Assembly (NCBI RefSeq): GCF_036429475.1
Contig: NZ_CP144125.1
Location: 3,551,521-3,615,520 of the forward strand
Direction: 5' to 3'
From: Halalkalicoccus sp. CGA53
GTDB taxonomy: Archaea; Halobacteriota; Halobacteria; Halobacteriales; Halalkalicoccaceae
DNA length: 64,000 nt
How positions within the stretch are numbered: the first letter of the stretch is position 1; each line of letters opens with the position of its first letter. The notes below the pieces were generated by a model that was not told the DNA's origin, did no database searches, and worked only from the letters and a program-made list of their open reading frames with translations. This document shows, one piece after another, positions 1 to 8,628 of this stretch. A program made the position numbers and the translations under genes.

Positions 1-613
1 GCAGCGCCGACGTCCGGTAGCCGGCCGCGAGGACGACGCGGTCGGCCTCGTAGCTCCCCCCGCCCGTCTCGACCCCGTCGACTGCGCCCCCCGACACCGA
101 GGGACTCCCGACGGTCGTGCCGAACTCCACGTCCGCCCCGTAGTCCAGCGCGACGTCGAGAAGCGTCCGCGCGTAGGTCGCCGGATCGACCCAGCCGGTG
201 TCCTCGTAGCGGACCGCACCGGCGAACGACCCGAGGTCGGCGGCCGGATACCGCCGTTCGACCTCCTCGCGAGCGAGGTACTCGACGGGAAAGCCCGCCT
301 CGGAGCGCCGTTCGGCGGTCTCTCTCGCCTCGCGTTCGTCCTGCGGCGTCACGTAGTCGAGTCGGGGCCACCCGGTGAACGAGAACGCCCCGGTCCCGTC
401 GAGCTCTCGGAAGGCGTCGTTCGCGTGTCGCGCCGCCCCGGGAAGATCCCCGTAGAAGAGCGTCGGCGAGACCAGCCCCGCGGACCGTCCGGTCGCCTCC
501 GCAGCGACGCCCGTCCGGTCCAGCACGAGGAGGTCGTGGTCCGGCGCGAGCGCCGCCGCGATCGAACAGCCGATCGCGCCCGCACCGACGACGATCACCT
601 CATACCTATCCAC
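1..613 (-). CDS. FAD-dependent oxidoreductase, DAO family (C-terminus beyond window)
   Basis: The reading frame opens at a GTG at 613 and runs off the left edge, so only about 204 N-terminal residues are visible. The N-terminus has a Rossmann FAD fingerprint (VIVVGAGAIGCSIA), then a conserved ATGRSAGL segment typical of the DAO/sarcosine-oxidase-like family, which oxidises amines or hydroxy acids. An ATG at 603 is in another frame and meets a stop at once, so GTG is the likely start. It begins 3 bases after the stop of the CaiB-type gene and is probably co-transcribed with it. Substrate unknown. Confidence 0.8.
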   Translation of the reverse strand, partial: MDRYEVIVVGAGAIGCSIAAALAPDHDLLVLDRTGVAAEATGRSAGLVSPTLFYGDLPGAARHANDAFRELDGTGAFSFTGWPRLDYVTPQDEREARETAERRSEAGFPVEYLAREEVERRYPAADLGSFAGAVRYEDTGWVDPATYARTLLDVALDYGADVEFGTTVGSPSVSGGAVDGVETGGGSYEADRVVLAAGYRTSAL

Positions 614-616
614 CGC

Positions 617-1798
617 TCAGAGCACCCCGCGCCCCTCGAGCTCCTCGATCTCCCTCCGCGAGTAGCCGAGTTCCGAGAGCACCTCGCTCGTGTGCTCGCC
701 GAGCGTCGGCGGCGGGTCACAGCGATCGGTCTCGAGCGTCGAGAAGTTCACCGGGTTCGCGGCCATCTTGAACGTGCCGTGATCGGGGTGTTCGGCCTCC
801 GCGATCATCCCCCTGGCTTCGATGTGCGGGTCCTCGACGATCTCCTCGACCGTGTTGACCGGCGTGCACGGTACTCCGTGCTCCTGGAGCTGGTCGATCC
901 ACGCCTCGGTGCTCCGCGTCTCGAAGAGGTCGTCGAGCAGTGCGTCGAGCGTTTCGCGGTTCGCCACCCTCTCCGTGAACGTCGCGAACCGTCCGTCGTC
1001 GACCCACTCCTCGCGGTCGATCGCCGCGCAGAACCCCGGCCACTGGTACTCGCTCACCACCCCGATGACGATGTAGGAGTCCGCGGTCCGGAACGCCTGG
1101 TACGGCGCGAGGTTCGGGTGTTTCGACCCCATCCGCTCGGGGTTCTCCCCGGTCGCGAAGTAGTTGGTGACGTGATAGAGGAGGAACTGGAAGCTCGTGT
1201 CCAGTAAGGAGATGTCGATGTACTGTCCCTCGCCGGTGTTCGAGCGGTGATAGAGCGCGGTCAGGATCGCGTACGTGGCGGTCATCGCCGCGGAGATGTC
1301 CGAGAGAGATGTGCCCACCCGGACCGGTTCGCCGCCCGCCGGGCCGGTGATCCCCATCAGCCCGGACTGTCCCTGGAGGACGATGTCGAACGCCTTCCGA
1401 TCGCTGTACGGACTCTCCTCGCCGTAGCCCGAGACGTCGCAGTAGACCAGGTCCTCCTGTACGGCAGAAAGCTCCTCGTAGCTCGCCCCGAGCTTCTCCG
1501 CGCGTCCCGGCGAGAAGTTCTGGACGAAGACGTCCGCGCCGTCGACGAGTTCCCGCAGGATACGCTGGCCGTCCTCGGTCGTCAGGTCGAGGGTCACCCC
1601 GCGTTTGTTCCGGTTGAGGCTCACGAAGTACGCCGACATCGATCCGTAGTCGGGCGTGAACCCCCGACAGAGGTCGCCGCGCTCGGGGTGTTCGATCTTC
1701 ACCACGTCCGCGCCGAGGTCGCCCAGGATCTGCGTCGCGAGCGGGCCGGCGATCGCCTGCGAGGGATCGACGACCGTCACGCCCTCTAACGGCTGCAT
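617..1798 (-). CDS. CaiB/BaiF family CoA-transferase
   Basis: A 393-residue protein, full length for the class III CoA-transferase family, which moves CoA between carboxylic acids through an aspartyl-CoA intermediate. The start (MQPLEGVTVVD) and the early IAGPLATQILGDLGADVVKIE segment are typical. An LNRNKRGVTLDL stretch at about residue 61 and the PYSDRKAFD region, where the catalytic Asp is expected, are present. It lies just upstream of a DAO-family oxidoreductase on the same strand and near a separate two-subunit CoA-transferase, so a CoA-activated carboxylate catabolic locus is likely. The acid used cannot be read from sequence. Confidence 0.9.
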   Translation of the reverse strand: MQPLEGVTVVDPSQAIAGPLATQILGDLGADVVKIEHPERGDLCRGFTPDYGSMSAYFVSLNRNKRGVTLDLTTEDGQRILRELVDGADVFVQNFSPGRAEKLGASYEELSAVQEDLVYCDVSGYGEESPYSDRKAFDIVLQGQSGLMGITGPAGGEPVRVGTSLSDISAAMTATYAILTALYHRSNTGEGQYIDISLLDTSFQFLLYHVTNYFATGENPERMGSKHPNLAPYQAFRTADSYIVIGVVSEYQWPGFCAAIDREEWVDDGRFATFTERVANRETLDALLDDLFETRSTEAWIDQLQEHGVPCTPVNTVEEIVEDPHIEARGMIAEAEHPDHGTFKMAANPVNFSTLETDRCDPPPTLGEHTSEVLSELGYSRREIEELEGRGVL

Positions 1799-1849
1799 GG
1801 ATCGGCTGTGTCGCGAAACGTGATAAACCCCGCCGGTGAGTTCGACCGT

Positions 1850-2614
1850 TCAGTCGCGCTCGCCCATGAGACGACCCTCCGGGTCGAGCTCCTCGCGGAG
1901 CAGCCGGAGCTCCTCCTCGTCGGGGGTCGGCGTCTCCGAGAGCTCGTCGGCGAACGCGAGGTCCCACCCGGTGTTCTCCTGGACCTCCCTCCGTTCGACG
2001 CCGGGGTGCAGCGTGTCCACGAACAGCTCGCCGCTCGCGTCGAACCGACAGACCGCGAGGTCGGTGATGATCGCCTCCGGGCCGCCCGAGAGACCGAGTT
2101 TCGCTCTACCCTCGCGACCGCCGACGTAGCCGGGACTCGTCACGAAGTCGACCTCCTCGGGGAACCGTCGCTCCGTGTGCGGCGTGACGACGAGCGTCCG
2201 ATCGACGTGACAGGCGATCTCGCAGGCCCCGCCGCTTCCCGGGAGTCGGACGATCGGATCGTCGTACTCGCCGATTACCGTCGAGTTGATGTTCCCGAAC
2301 CTGTCGATCTGTGCGCCGCCGAGGAAGCCGACGTCGAGGCGACCGGCCTGCAGGTAGTACTGGAAGCCGTCGAGCATCGGCTGGACGGCGAGCGCGCCCG
2401 ACGCGAGGTTCGGGTCGCCGATGGAAAGCGGCGGCGAGTCGGGGTTCGACCCCACGGTACCGGACTCGTAGACCATCCGGAGGTCGGGGGCGTGTGTCCG
2501 TTTCGCGACGTTACACGCGAGGTTCGGCATCCCGATGCCGACGAGCACGCGGTCGTCGTTCTCGAGTTCGCGCGCCGCGGCGACCGCCATCAGCTCGCGG
2601 TTCGTGTAGCTCAT
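1850..2614 (-). CDS. CoA-transferase subunit B (GctB-like)
   Basis: A 254-residue class I CoA-transferase beta subunit. Expected features are the VGIGMPNLA segment near the start, the catalytic-glutamate motif YESGTVG at about residue 50, and GGAQIDRFGNINST around residue 120. Its ATG overlaps the TGA of the alpha-subunit gene by four bases (ATGA), so the two are translationally coupled. Together they resemble glutaconate or 3-oxoadipate CoA-transferases and should activate an organic acid. Substrate not determinable. Confidence 0.9.
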   Translation of the reverse strand: MSYTNRELMAVAAARELENDDRVLVGIGMPNLACNVAKRTHAPDLRMVYESGTVGSNPDSPPLSIGDPNLASGALAVQPMLDGFQYYLQAGRLDVGFLGGAQIDRFGNINSTVIGEYDDPIVRLPGSGGACEIACHVDRTLVVTPHTERRFPEEVDFVTSPGYVGGREGRAKLGLSGGPEAIITDLAVCRFDASGELFVDTLHPGVERREVQENTGWDLAFADELSETPTPDEEELRLLREELDPEGRLMGERD

Positions 2615-3525
2615 CGGTACGCCCCCATGTCGACCGGCGTAGCGTAGGCGTGGTCGGGGTCGAGGTCGAGCAGCCGTTCGGCGCCGAGCTTCTCGATATA
2701 CTCGCGTCGATGCTCGACGCCGTAGACCCACTCGTCGAGCCAGGCGTCGGTCCGGTCGGGGTCGGCGGCGACCTCGGCCCACTCGAGGTACGCCTCGTTG
2801 TCCCTGCCGTAGTAGCCCTGCGCGTAGGAGGGATGCGAGCCGTAGGGGTCGTGGACGACGAAATCGACGTCGTCGCCGGTTATCAGGGTTCGGTTCGGAT
2901 CGCTCCGGATCGTCGCCTCGTCGACGAGCTCCTCGACCGTGAGGATCACCCGCTCGGCGGCGAGCCCGGCGAGCGCCTGCTCGCCCTGGATCCCCCAGAG
3001 GTGAGCGTTCCCGTCCCGGTCGGCACGCTGGGCTCGGATCACCGCGACGTCGGGTTCGATCGGCGCGACGGCGTAGACGGAGTCGTCGCCGAACGGGCTG
3101 TCGATCCGCGCGATCCGCTCGTTGTGTTCGGGGAGGTCGGAGCCGATGAACCCGCGCAGCGGGGCGAACGGGAGGTTCGCCGCCCCCGCGTGCAGGGCGG
3201 CGATCAGCCCGAAGTGGGTGTACTCCTCCAGTTCGACCTCGTTCGGAACGCCCTCTTCGACCGCGCGTCGGAACGCCGGGAGGCTTCCGACGCCGGGGTT
3301 GCCCGCCCAGGAGAACGTCACCTTCCGGGCACAGCCCGCGGCGATCATCTGGTCGTAGATCAGGTCCGGAGTGGCCCTGACGAGATCCAGGTCGGAGATC
3401 CCCTGTCTGACGATCTCGTGGCCCGCGGCGTACGGGATGAGGTGGGTGAAACCCGCGAGGTAGATCCGGTCGCCGTCGGAGACCGCGCGCTCGACGGCCT
3501 CCCGCATCGTGGTGAGTTCGCTCAT
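2611..3525 (-). CDS. CoA-transferase subunit A (GctA-like)
   Basis: A 304-residue class I CoA-transferase alpha subunit, near the glutaconate CoA-transferase A length. Visible are the GDRIYLAGFTHLIPYAAGHE CoA-binding region at residues 19-38, the FSWAGNPGVGSLPAFRRAVE segment at about 71-90, and a late DGNAHLWG segment. It is the first gene of a two-gene unit with subunit B and overlaps it by four bases. It is divergent from the ThDP enzyme at 3632, with about 105 bases between the starts. Confidence 0.9.
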   Translation of the reverse strand: MSELTTMREAVERAVSDGDRIYLAGFTHLIPYAAGHEIVRQGISDLDLVRATPDLIYDQMIAAGCARKVTFSWAGNPGVGSLPAFRRAVEEGVPNEVELEEYTHFGLIAALHAGAANLPFAPLRGFIGSDLPEHNERIARIDSPFGDDSVYAVAPIEPDVAVIRAQRADRDGNAHLWGIQGEQALAGLAAERVILTVEELVDEATIRSDPNRTLITGDDVDFVVHDPYGSHPSYAQGYYGRDNEAYLEWAEVAADPDRTDAWLDEWVYGVEHRREYIEKLGAERLLDLDPDHAYATPVDMGAYR

Positions 3526-3631
3526 GCTCGTCTCGACCGAAGATCGCCGATCGCCGAAATAAGGGTTCGCTTTCCCCGGACCCGATCCCCGGGGTCCGAA
3601 GCTTTACACTCCTCTCCGTACCTTCCCCGGT

Positions 3632-5275
3632 ATGAACGTCAACGAGGCCGTCATCGACCGCCTGCGCGAGAACGGGATCGACACCGTCTTCGGCATCCCC
3701 GGGAAGCAGTCGCTCCCGCTGAACGAGACGATCGGCGAGCGCGAGGACGTCCGGTTCGTGATGGCGCGTCACGAGACGGCCGTCTCGCACCAGGCGTGGG
3801 GCTACGCCGAGACGAGCGGGCGGATGGCCGCGACCGTCGTCATCCCCGGTCCAGGCGACATGAACGCGATGAACGGGCTGAAGAACGCGCTCAACGACTG
3901 CACGCCGTTGCTCCACGTCGCGATCGAGACCGAACCCGAGATCAGGGGCGGCGACGGCATCCACGAGACGCCGCCCGATACCTACGACAACGTCGTGAAG
4001 GAGAATATAACCGTAACAACCGCAGAGAGCACGATAGCCGAGCTCCAGCGGGCGATCGACGTCGCGCGTACCCCTCCGACGGGACCGGTACGGATCGGCA
4101 TCCCGAAGGACTTCCTCAAACTGGACGTCCCGCTCGCGGAGCCGGAGTCGACCGTCGAGGACCGGGTCGCGGAGCCCCCGCACGACGCCGTCGAGCGGGC
4201 AGCCGAACTGCTCGCGGGGGCGGAACGGCCGGTGATCGTCGCGGGCGGCGGCGTGCGGGCGTCGGGCGCGACCGACGAACTCGTGAGGGTCGCCGAGCGT
4301 CTCGACGCGCCCGTCGTCGTCACGTACAAGGGGAAGGGGGCGTTCCCGGACGACCACGACCTCGCGGCGAGCGCGCTCTGTGGCGGGGCAGGGACAGAAA
4401 TAAAGGGGCTGGTCGCGGAGTCGGACGCCGCGCTCGGCGTCGGCACCGACTTCGACGCGGTGACGATGCAGAACTGGTCGATCGAGGTCCCCGAGAGGCT
4501 CGTCCACGTCACGCTCGACGCCTCGGACGTCGGGACCGGCTACCAGCCAGAAGTCGGGATCGTCGCCGACGCGAAGGAGACGCTCTCGGCGCTCGACGGC
4601 GCGCTCGCCGCGCGGACGGTCGAGAGCCAGGACGGTATCGAACGGGCACGGGAGACCCGCGAGGGGATCGAGGAGCGTCTCGGGGAGCTCCTCTCGGTGA
4701 CCGACGCACCGCTAACGTCGGTGAGCGCGCTGCGTGCGCTTCGCGAGGCGATCCCGCGCGAGGCGGCGGTCGGCGTCGACGCCGGCGGGTTCAGGCTCTG
4801 GACGCTCGTCGCCTTCGACGCGTACGACCCCCGGACCTACGTCAACCCCGGGTCGTGGGCGACGATGGGCTCGGGACTGCCCTCGGCGATCGGCGCGAAA
4901 CTCGCCGAACCCGAGCGTCCCGCGGTGGCACTCACCGGCGACGGCGGACTGTTGATGTGTCTGCACGAACTCCACACGCTCGTCGACGAGGGGATCGACG
5001 TCACTGTCGTCGTGCTGAACAACAGCGACTACGCGATCATCAGCGAGGAGGCCGGCCGGAGCTACCGGATGGACCCGGGAGAGTACGGCTGGGAGGAGTC
5101 GCCGGTCTCGTACACCACCGTCGCCGAAGGGTTGGGCCTCGACACCGTCCGAGCCGAAACCACTGACGCGCTCCAAGAGACCGTCGCCGACGCCATCGAG
5201 AGCGACGGGCCGACGCTCGTCGAGGTCCCGACCGACCCGTACGAGCCGCAAGCCAGCGTCTGGATGAACGACTAG
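3632..5275 (+). CDS. Thiamine diphosphate-dependent enzyme, acetolactate synthase-like
   Basis: A 547-residue protein with the three-domain layout of the acetolactate synthase/benzoylformate decarboxylase superfamily. The N-terminal pyrimidine-binding domain has the catalytic Glu in MARHETAVSHQ (Glu48). A central domain follows, then a C-terminal pyrophosphate-binding domain with GDGG at about residue 436 followed after about 25 residues by LNNSDYA, the metal-binding motif. It probably decarboxylates or ligates a 2-oxo acid. It overlaps the stop of the convergent HpaI-type aldolase by four bases, and that aldolase yields pyruvate-type products, which fits a shared pathway (inference). Confidence 0.85.
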   Translation: MNVNEAVIDRLRENGIDTVFGIPGKQSLPLNETIGEREDVRFVMARHETAVSHQAWGYAETSGRMAATVVIPGPGDMNAMNGLKNALNDCTPLLHVAIETEPEIRGGDGIHETPPDTYDNVVKENITVTTAESTIAELQRAIDVARTPPTGPVRIGIPKDFLKLDVPLAEPESTVEDRVAEPPHDAVERAAELLAGAERPVIVAGGGVRASGATDELVRVAERLDAPVVVTYKGKGAFPDDHDLAASALCGGAGTEIKGLVAESDAALGVGTDFDAVTMQNWSIEVPERLVHVTLDASDVGTGYQPEVGIVADAKETLSALDGALAARTVESQDGIERARETREGIEERLGELLSVTDAPLTSVSALRALREAIPREAAVGVDAGGFRLWTLVAFDAYDPRTYVNPGSWATMGSGLPSAIGAKLAEPERPAVALTGDGGLLMCLHELHTLVDEGIDVTVVVLNNSDYAIISEEAGRSYRMDPGEYGWEESPVSYTTVAEGLGLDTVRAETTDALQETVADAIESDGPTLVEVPTDPYEPQASVWMND

Positions 5276-6060
5276 CCCCGCTCCGACCGGCTCCGCTCGT
5301 ACGTCTCGCGGATCCGCTCGCCGCCCTCGATCAGCGTCGTCGTGTCCTTGCCCGCGATCAGGTAGTCGAAGCCGCGCTCGACCGCGGCCGGAACGTCCTC
5401 GGCTCTGACCGTGAGCGTCCCGACCGGGACGTCCTCCCCGTGGCTCGCCTCGAGCACCCGTTCGATCGCTTCCGCGAGTTCGGGGGAGTCCCACTCGGCG
5501 AAGACCCCGAGCGAGGCCGAGAGGTCCGCCGGCCCGACGAACAGCGAGTCGATCCCCTCCGTCGCCGCGATCTCGCCCGCGTTCTCGACGCCGGTCGGCG
5601 TCTCGATCTGTGCGATCCGGAGCAGGTCGTCGTGATCGCGCTCGACGTACTCGACGAACGACTGGCCGTGACCCGACGCGCGGCCGCCCGCGACGCCCCG
5701 GACCCCGTCGGGCGGGTACCTCGTCGCCTCGACGAACGCTCTCGCGTCCTCGGCCGTGTCGACCATGGGGACCATCAGGCCGTCCACGCCGATATCCAGT
5801 ACTCGTTTGATCCGCACGGGGTCGTTCCACGCCGGCCGGACGACCACCGACAGGTCGCCGGGTGCGGCCTCCGCCGCCCGGACGAGCCCCGCGACCGTCT
5901 CGAGGCTCATCGTCGAGTGCTCCGTGTCGACGGCGACGAACGCGAAGCCGGCGCGCGCGGCCGCCTCGACGACCGTCGGGTGACCGATCGAGATCCACGA
6001 GCCGAGCGCGCCGTCAGCGACCCGGTCGGCCAGACCGCGCGCCCCGGACCCCTCAGTCAT
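5272..6060 (-). CDS. HpcH/HpaI family aldolase
   Basis: A 262-residue class II pyruvate aldolase, full length for the family. It shows SWISIGHPTVVEAAARAG near the N-terminus, AVDTEHSTMSLETV, the RIKRVLDIGVDGLMVPMV strand, IAQIETPTGVEN with the metal-binding Glu, and VGPADLSASLG. The enzyme should cleave 2-keto-4-hydroxy acids to pyruvate or oxaloacetate plus an aldehyde. The reading frame could extend upstream to 6114, but the added residues (WWRAM and before) do not look conserved, so the ATG at 6060 is preferred. Its stop overlaps that of the convergent ThDP enzyme. Confidence 0.88.
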   Translation of the reverse strand: MTEGSGARGLADRVADGALGSWISIGHPTVVEAAARAGFAFVAVDTEHSTMSLETVAGLVRAAEAAPGDLSVVVRPAWNDPVRIKRVLDIGVDGLMVPMVDTAEDARAFVEATRYPPDGVRGVAGGRASGHGQSFVEYVERDHDDLLRIAQIETPTGVENAGEIAATEGIDSLFVGPADLSASLGVFAEWDSPELAEAIERVLEASHGEDVPVGTLTVRAEDVPAAVERGFDYLIAGKDTTTLIEGGERIRETYERSRSERG

Positions 6061-6180
6061 CGCTCTCCACCAGCCCACCCGTCGGCCGGACCGTCGTTCG
6101 TCGGTCGAGTCCACGCGGCCGCCGTCGTCGTCGCGGAGCGATCATGGCCGCCCGTTCTCGGGCCGTCGGCAAAAAGCCTC

Positions 6181-6262
6181 ATACTGTCGGCTGTAACTGT
6201 GTAAAGATTCTCGACACCACGTGGGCGCGACGATCTTGAACGACTTACAGCCGACAGTATCA
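6181..6262. repeat. Palindromic intergenic element, copy A
   Basis: Perfect 16-bp arms ATACTGTCGGCTGTAA (6181-6196) and its reverse complement (6245-6260) flank 48 bases holding a second, imperfect stem (AAGAT.. with ..ATCTT) and a CCACGTGG centre. It ends in TATCAGTCC, like copies C and E. Copy B at 32321, read on the other strand, aligns along nearly its whole length, including an internal CTGTGTAAAGAT. It lies between an enolase-family pseudogene and the aldolase gene, both on the minus strand. Unlike the other five copies it does not overlap a living gene's stop codon; the pseudogene's stop is 23 bases away. Confidence 0.8.
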
Positions 6263-6285
6263 GTCCCCGGCACGTGTGACGTGGT

Positions 6286-6790
6286 TCACTCGTACACCCT
6301 CCGTCCCGTCTCGCGATCTTCGATCTCCTCCCAGTCGTAGTCGACGCCGAGACCCGGTCCGTCGGGGACCGAGACCCGTCCCTCGTCGTCGATCGTCTCG
6401 AGCTGGTCTGAGTAGCCACAGTCGTAGACCGGCGGCTGGGTGTTCTCGCAGTCGGGGTGGACCAGCGCCACCTCGTAGTAGTTGCTGTTGCGCGTCGCCG
6501 CGAGACACTAGCGCTGAGCCGGTCCCGGTGCGTGATACTCCACGTCGAGATCGAAACTCTCCGCTGCGTGATCTTGATCGCACCGGTGATCCCCCCGTCG
6601 TACTCCGGATCCGCACGGACGAAGTCGGTCGCCTCCGCCGCGATGAAATCGGTGTGCGGCTCGAGCCCACGGACGTGTTCGGTCTGTAAGAGCGGGGTAT
6701 CGATCAGTTGCCGGAGTTTTCGGTGGGCGTGCTGTGAGACGCCCCCGTCCCGATACGGGTCCTCGTACCAGAGGAATTCCGCCTCGTCAC
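6286..6790 (-). pseudogene. Broken mandelate racemase/galactonate dehydratase-like gene (C-terminal part only)
   Basis: Reading leftward from about 6790, one frame gives a clear enolase-superfamily stretch (AEFLWYEDPYRDGGVS, LLQTEHVRGLEP, DFVRADPEYDGGITGAIKI). The frame is then lost near 6560. A second frame gives DLDVEYHAPGPAQR, an in-frame TAG, and NSNYYEVALVHPDCEN, running to YDWEEIEDRETGRRVYE and a normal stop at 6286. The N-terminal half, about 200 residues, is absent. Truncation, at least one frameshift with a small deletion, and a nonsense codon make this a decayed sugar-acid dehydratase. It is separate from the broken relative at 12306. Confidence 0.85.
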
Positions 6791-6871
6791 ACGCTGTGCC
6801 ATGCGTGATGGTCTCGGAACGCGGGAAAAACGGTTCCCCTCTTTCGGGCGACGGTGTTCGGATACTACCGA

Positions 6872-6909
6872 GAGGAATCGGCTCTCGTGGTGGTCGCAAT
6901 CGATTCCTC
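6872..6909. repeat. Inverted repeat upstream of the LLM-class gene
   Basis: GAGGAATCG (6872-6880) is repeated as its exact reverse complement at 6901-6909. Weaker matching continues outward (CTACC.. against ..GGGAGTAG), giving an imperfect stem of about 17 bp around a 20-base loop. It lies about 80 bases before the ATG of the flavin-dependent oxidoreductase. It could be an operator or the end of the rearrangement that truncated the neighbouring pseudogene. Confidence 0.4.
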
Positions 6910-6989
6910 GGGAGTAGCGTGTGATCCGAACGCGGCCGGAGGGGAACCCCGAACACAACAGCTACGGCCCCGCCCGAGAGACAGGTGGC

Positions 6990-7964
6990 ATGCCATCACA
7001 CGGCTACGTGCTGCCGACCCGTGGCGTCGTCCTCTCCTCGGAGGACTCGCTCGAACAGGCCGCGAGGGTGCGGTCGGAGGTGATCGACCTCGCCCGGCGG
7101 GCCGAGGCGCTCGGCTTCGACGGGGTCTGGGCGGGCGACAGCGTGCTCGCGAAGCCCCGTCTCGAACCGCTCTCGACGCTCTCTGCGGTCGCGACGGCGA
7201 CGGAGGCGGTCACGCTCGGGACGTCGGTCTACCTCCCCCAGCTGCGCCACCCGGTCCACGTCGCCCACCAGTCGGCGACGATCGACCTCGTGAGCGGCGG
7301 TCGCCTCGCACTCGGTCTCGGCGTCGGGGTCGGGCCGGACGTCGAGGCCGAACACGACCAGCTCGGCCTCCCCTACGGACGGCGCGGGGCGCTGCTCGAC
7401 GAGGGTCTCGAGGTGATCGCCGGGCTCTGGAGCGGCGATCGCGTCACGGTCGACGGCGAGTTCTTCGAGCTGGAGGACGCGGAGATCGGCGTCCAGCCGT
7501 GCGGTGGACCCCCGCCGATCTACGTCGCGTCCGCGACGTTCGACCCCAGGGAGGGGTTCCCGCGCCCGATCCGAGAGCGGATCGCGAAACACGGGAACGG
7601 CTGGCTCCCGATCGGCCAGTCGACCGAGATGTACGCGGCGGGGATCGACCGAGCACGCGACCTCGTCGCCGAGGCGGGCCGCGGCGGGGAGCCGTTCGAC
7701 GCCGCCTACTACCAGGACGTGGTGATCGCGGAGACCGAGGCGGCGGCGATCGAGGAGGCGCGCACGTTCCTCGACCGGTACTACCCCGCGTGGGGCGAGC
7801 TGAGCGACGAGGACGTCCGACGGCGCGGGGCGTTCGGGCCACCCTCCGTCGTCGCGGAGCATCTCGAACGCTACGCGGAGGCGGGCGTCGAGACGTTCGT
7901 CACGCGGTTCACCGCGCGCGACCAGCGCGAACAGCTGCGCCGGTTCGCCTCCCTCGTCCAGTGA
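6990..7964 (+). CDS. LLM-class flavin/F420-dependent oxidoreductase
   Basis: A 324-residue bacterial-luciferase-fold protein. Supporting segments are the RRAEALGFDGVWAGDS strand-helix near residue 35, LGTSVYLPQLRHPVHVAHQ with a cis-peptide-type strand, and LVSGGRLALGLGVGV, followed by the C-terminal helix pairs. In archaea this family commonly uses coenzyme F420 (family knowledge). The frame is open back to 6921, but MPSHGYVLPTRG at 6990 is the natural beginning and follows a purine-rich GACAGG. It stands alone between a pseudogene and a GNAT gene. Substrate unknown. Confidence 0.85.
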   Translation: MPSHGYVLPTRGVVLSSEDSLEQAARVRSEVIDLARRAEALGFDGVWAGDSVLAKPRLEPLSTLSAVATATEAVTLGTSVYLPQLRHPVHVAHQSATIDLVSGGRLALGLGVGVGPDVEAEHDQLGLPYGRRGALLDEGLEVIAGLWSGDRVTVDGEFFELEDAEIGVQPCGGPPPIYVASATFDPREGFPRPIRERIAKHGNGWLPIGQSTEMYAAGIDRARDLVAEAGRGGEPFDAAYYQDVVIAETEAAAIEEARTFLDRYYPAWGELSDEDVRRRGAFGPPSVVAEHLERYAEAGVETFVTRFTARDQREQLRRFASLVQ

Positions 7965-8001
7965 TCGGCGTTTCGGGGGTCGCTCCCCCGATACCGAGGC
8001 G

Positions 8002-8430
8002 TCACGCGAGCTCGTAGACGAACGAGAAGCAGTACTTCTCGTAGCCGTTTCGCTCGTAGAACCGGTGGGCCTCCTCGCGCCAGAGGCCGGACTCGAGCTC
8101 GACCGCCTCGCACTCGCGTTCTGTGGCCCACTCGTTGACGAACGAGAGCAGCGCGCTCCCGTGGCCCTTCGATCGCTCCGTTTCGGTCACCACCAGATCG
8201 TAGACGTAGGCGTGGCGGCCGAGGTAGAAGTTCGTCCCGACGCGGACGCCCGCTGCAGCGATCGGCTCGTCGTCGACGAAGCCCCCGAAGAGGTGGTACC
8301 CCTCCTCACGCATCGCCGCGTAGAGTTCCCGGTACTCCTCTCTCTCCAGATCGCGGAGTTCGGAGACGATCGGGTAGAGCGCGTCGACCACCGACTCACT
8401 TCTCGCCTCCCGGATCTCGAGTTCGTCCAT
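8002..8430 (-). CDS. GNAT family N-acetyltransferase
   Basis: A 142-residue protein of typical GNAT size. Beta strand 4 plus the acetyl-CoA pyrophosphate loop reads YVYDLVVTETERSKGHGSAL, where the loop is close to the R/Q-x-x-G-x-G/A consensus (RSKGHG). The C-terminal HRFYERNGYEKYCF segment is the classic GNAT end. The first residues (MDELEIREAR) also fit the family. The longer open frame upstream of 8430 is low-complexity and rejected. It is convergent with the LLM-class gene. Acceptor unknown. Confidence 0.9.
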   Translation of the reverse strand: MDELEIREARSESVVDALYPIVSELRDLEREEYRELYAAMREEGYHLFGGFVDDEPIAAAGVRVGTNFYLGRHAYVYDLVVTETERSKGHGSALLSFVNEWATERECEAVELESGLWREEAHRFYERNGYEKYCFSFVYELA

Positions 8431-8628
8431 GGGTCGAGATCGGCACCCGCGGGCATCAGCGGTCCGGTCGGTGCGTCGTGGGGAGCGTCGTAGAACCTCG
8501 TCGTTCGTCGACGACGAACCGAACGACACCGGTGATGTGTACGCCCCGGCGGGACGCTCGGCTACGGTGATCCCTCTCAGCACCGTGCGAGACGGCAGGC
8601 TTATTCGGCCCGGGCGAACATCGAGTCC

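Noticed and set aside
1850-4507. An 885-residue minus-strand open frame spanning 1850-4507
   Set aside because: Only its last part (from 2614 leftward) is the CoA-transferase B subunit. The rest is an antisense frame of the alpha subunit and ThDP genes, kept open by GC-rich codon bias and dominated by Arg/Asp/Pro.
2311-5166. A 951-residue plus-strand open frame
   Set aside because: It runs antisense to the CoA-transferase genes and out of frame with the ThDP gene. Arg-rich low-complexity translation; no family resemblance.
6181-6262. The palindromic elements considered as tRNA or tRNA-like genes
   Set aside because: Length is near that of a tRNA, but there is no T-loop (GGTTCRAATCC) or cloverleaf; the structure is a single long hairpin.
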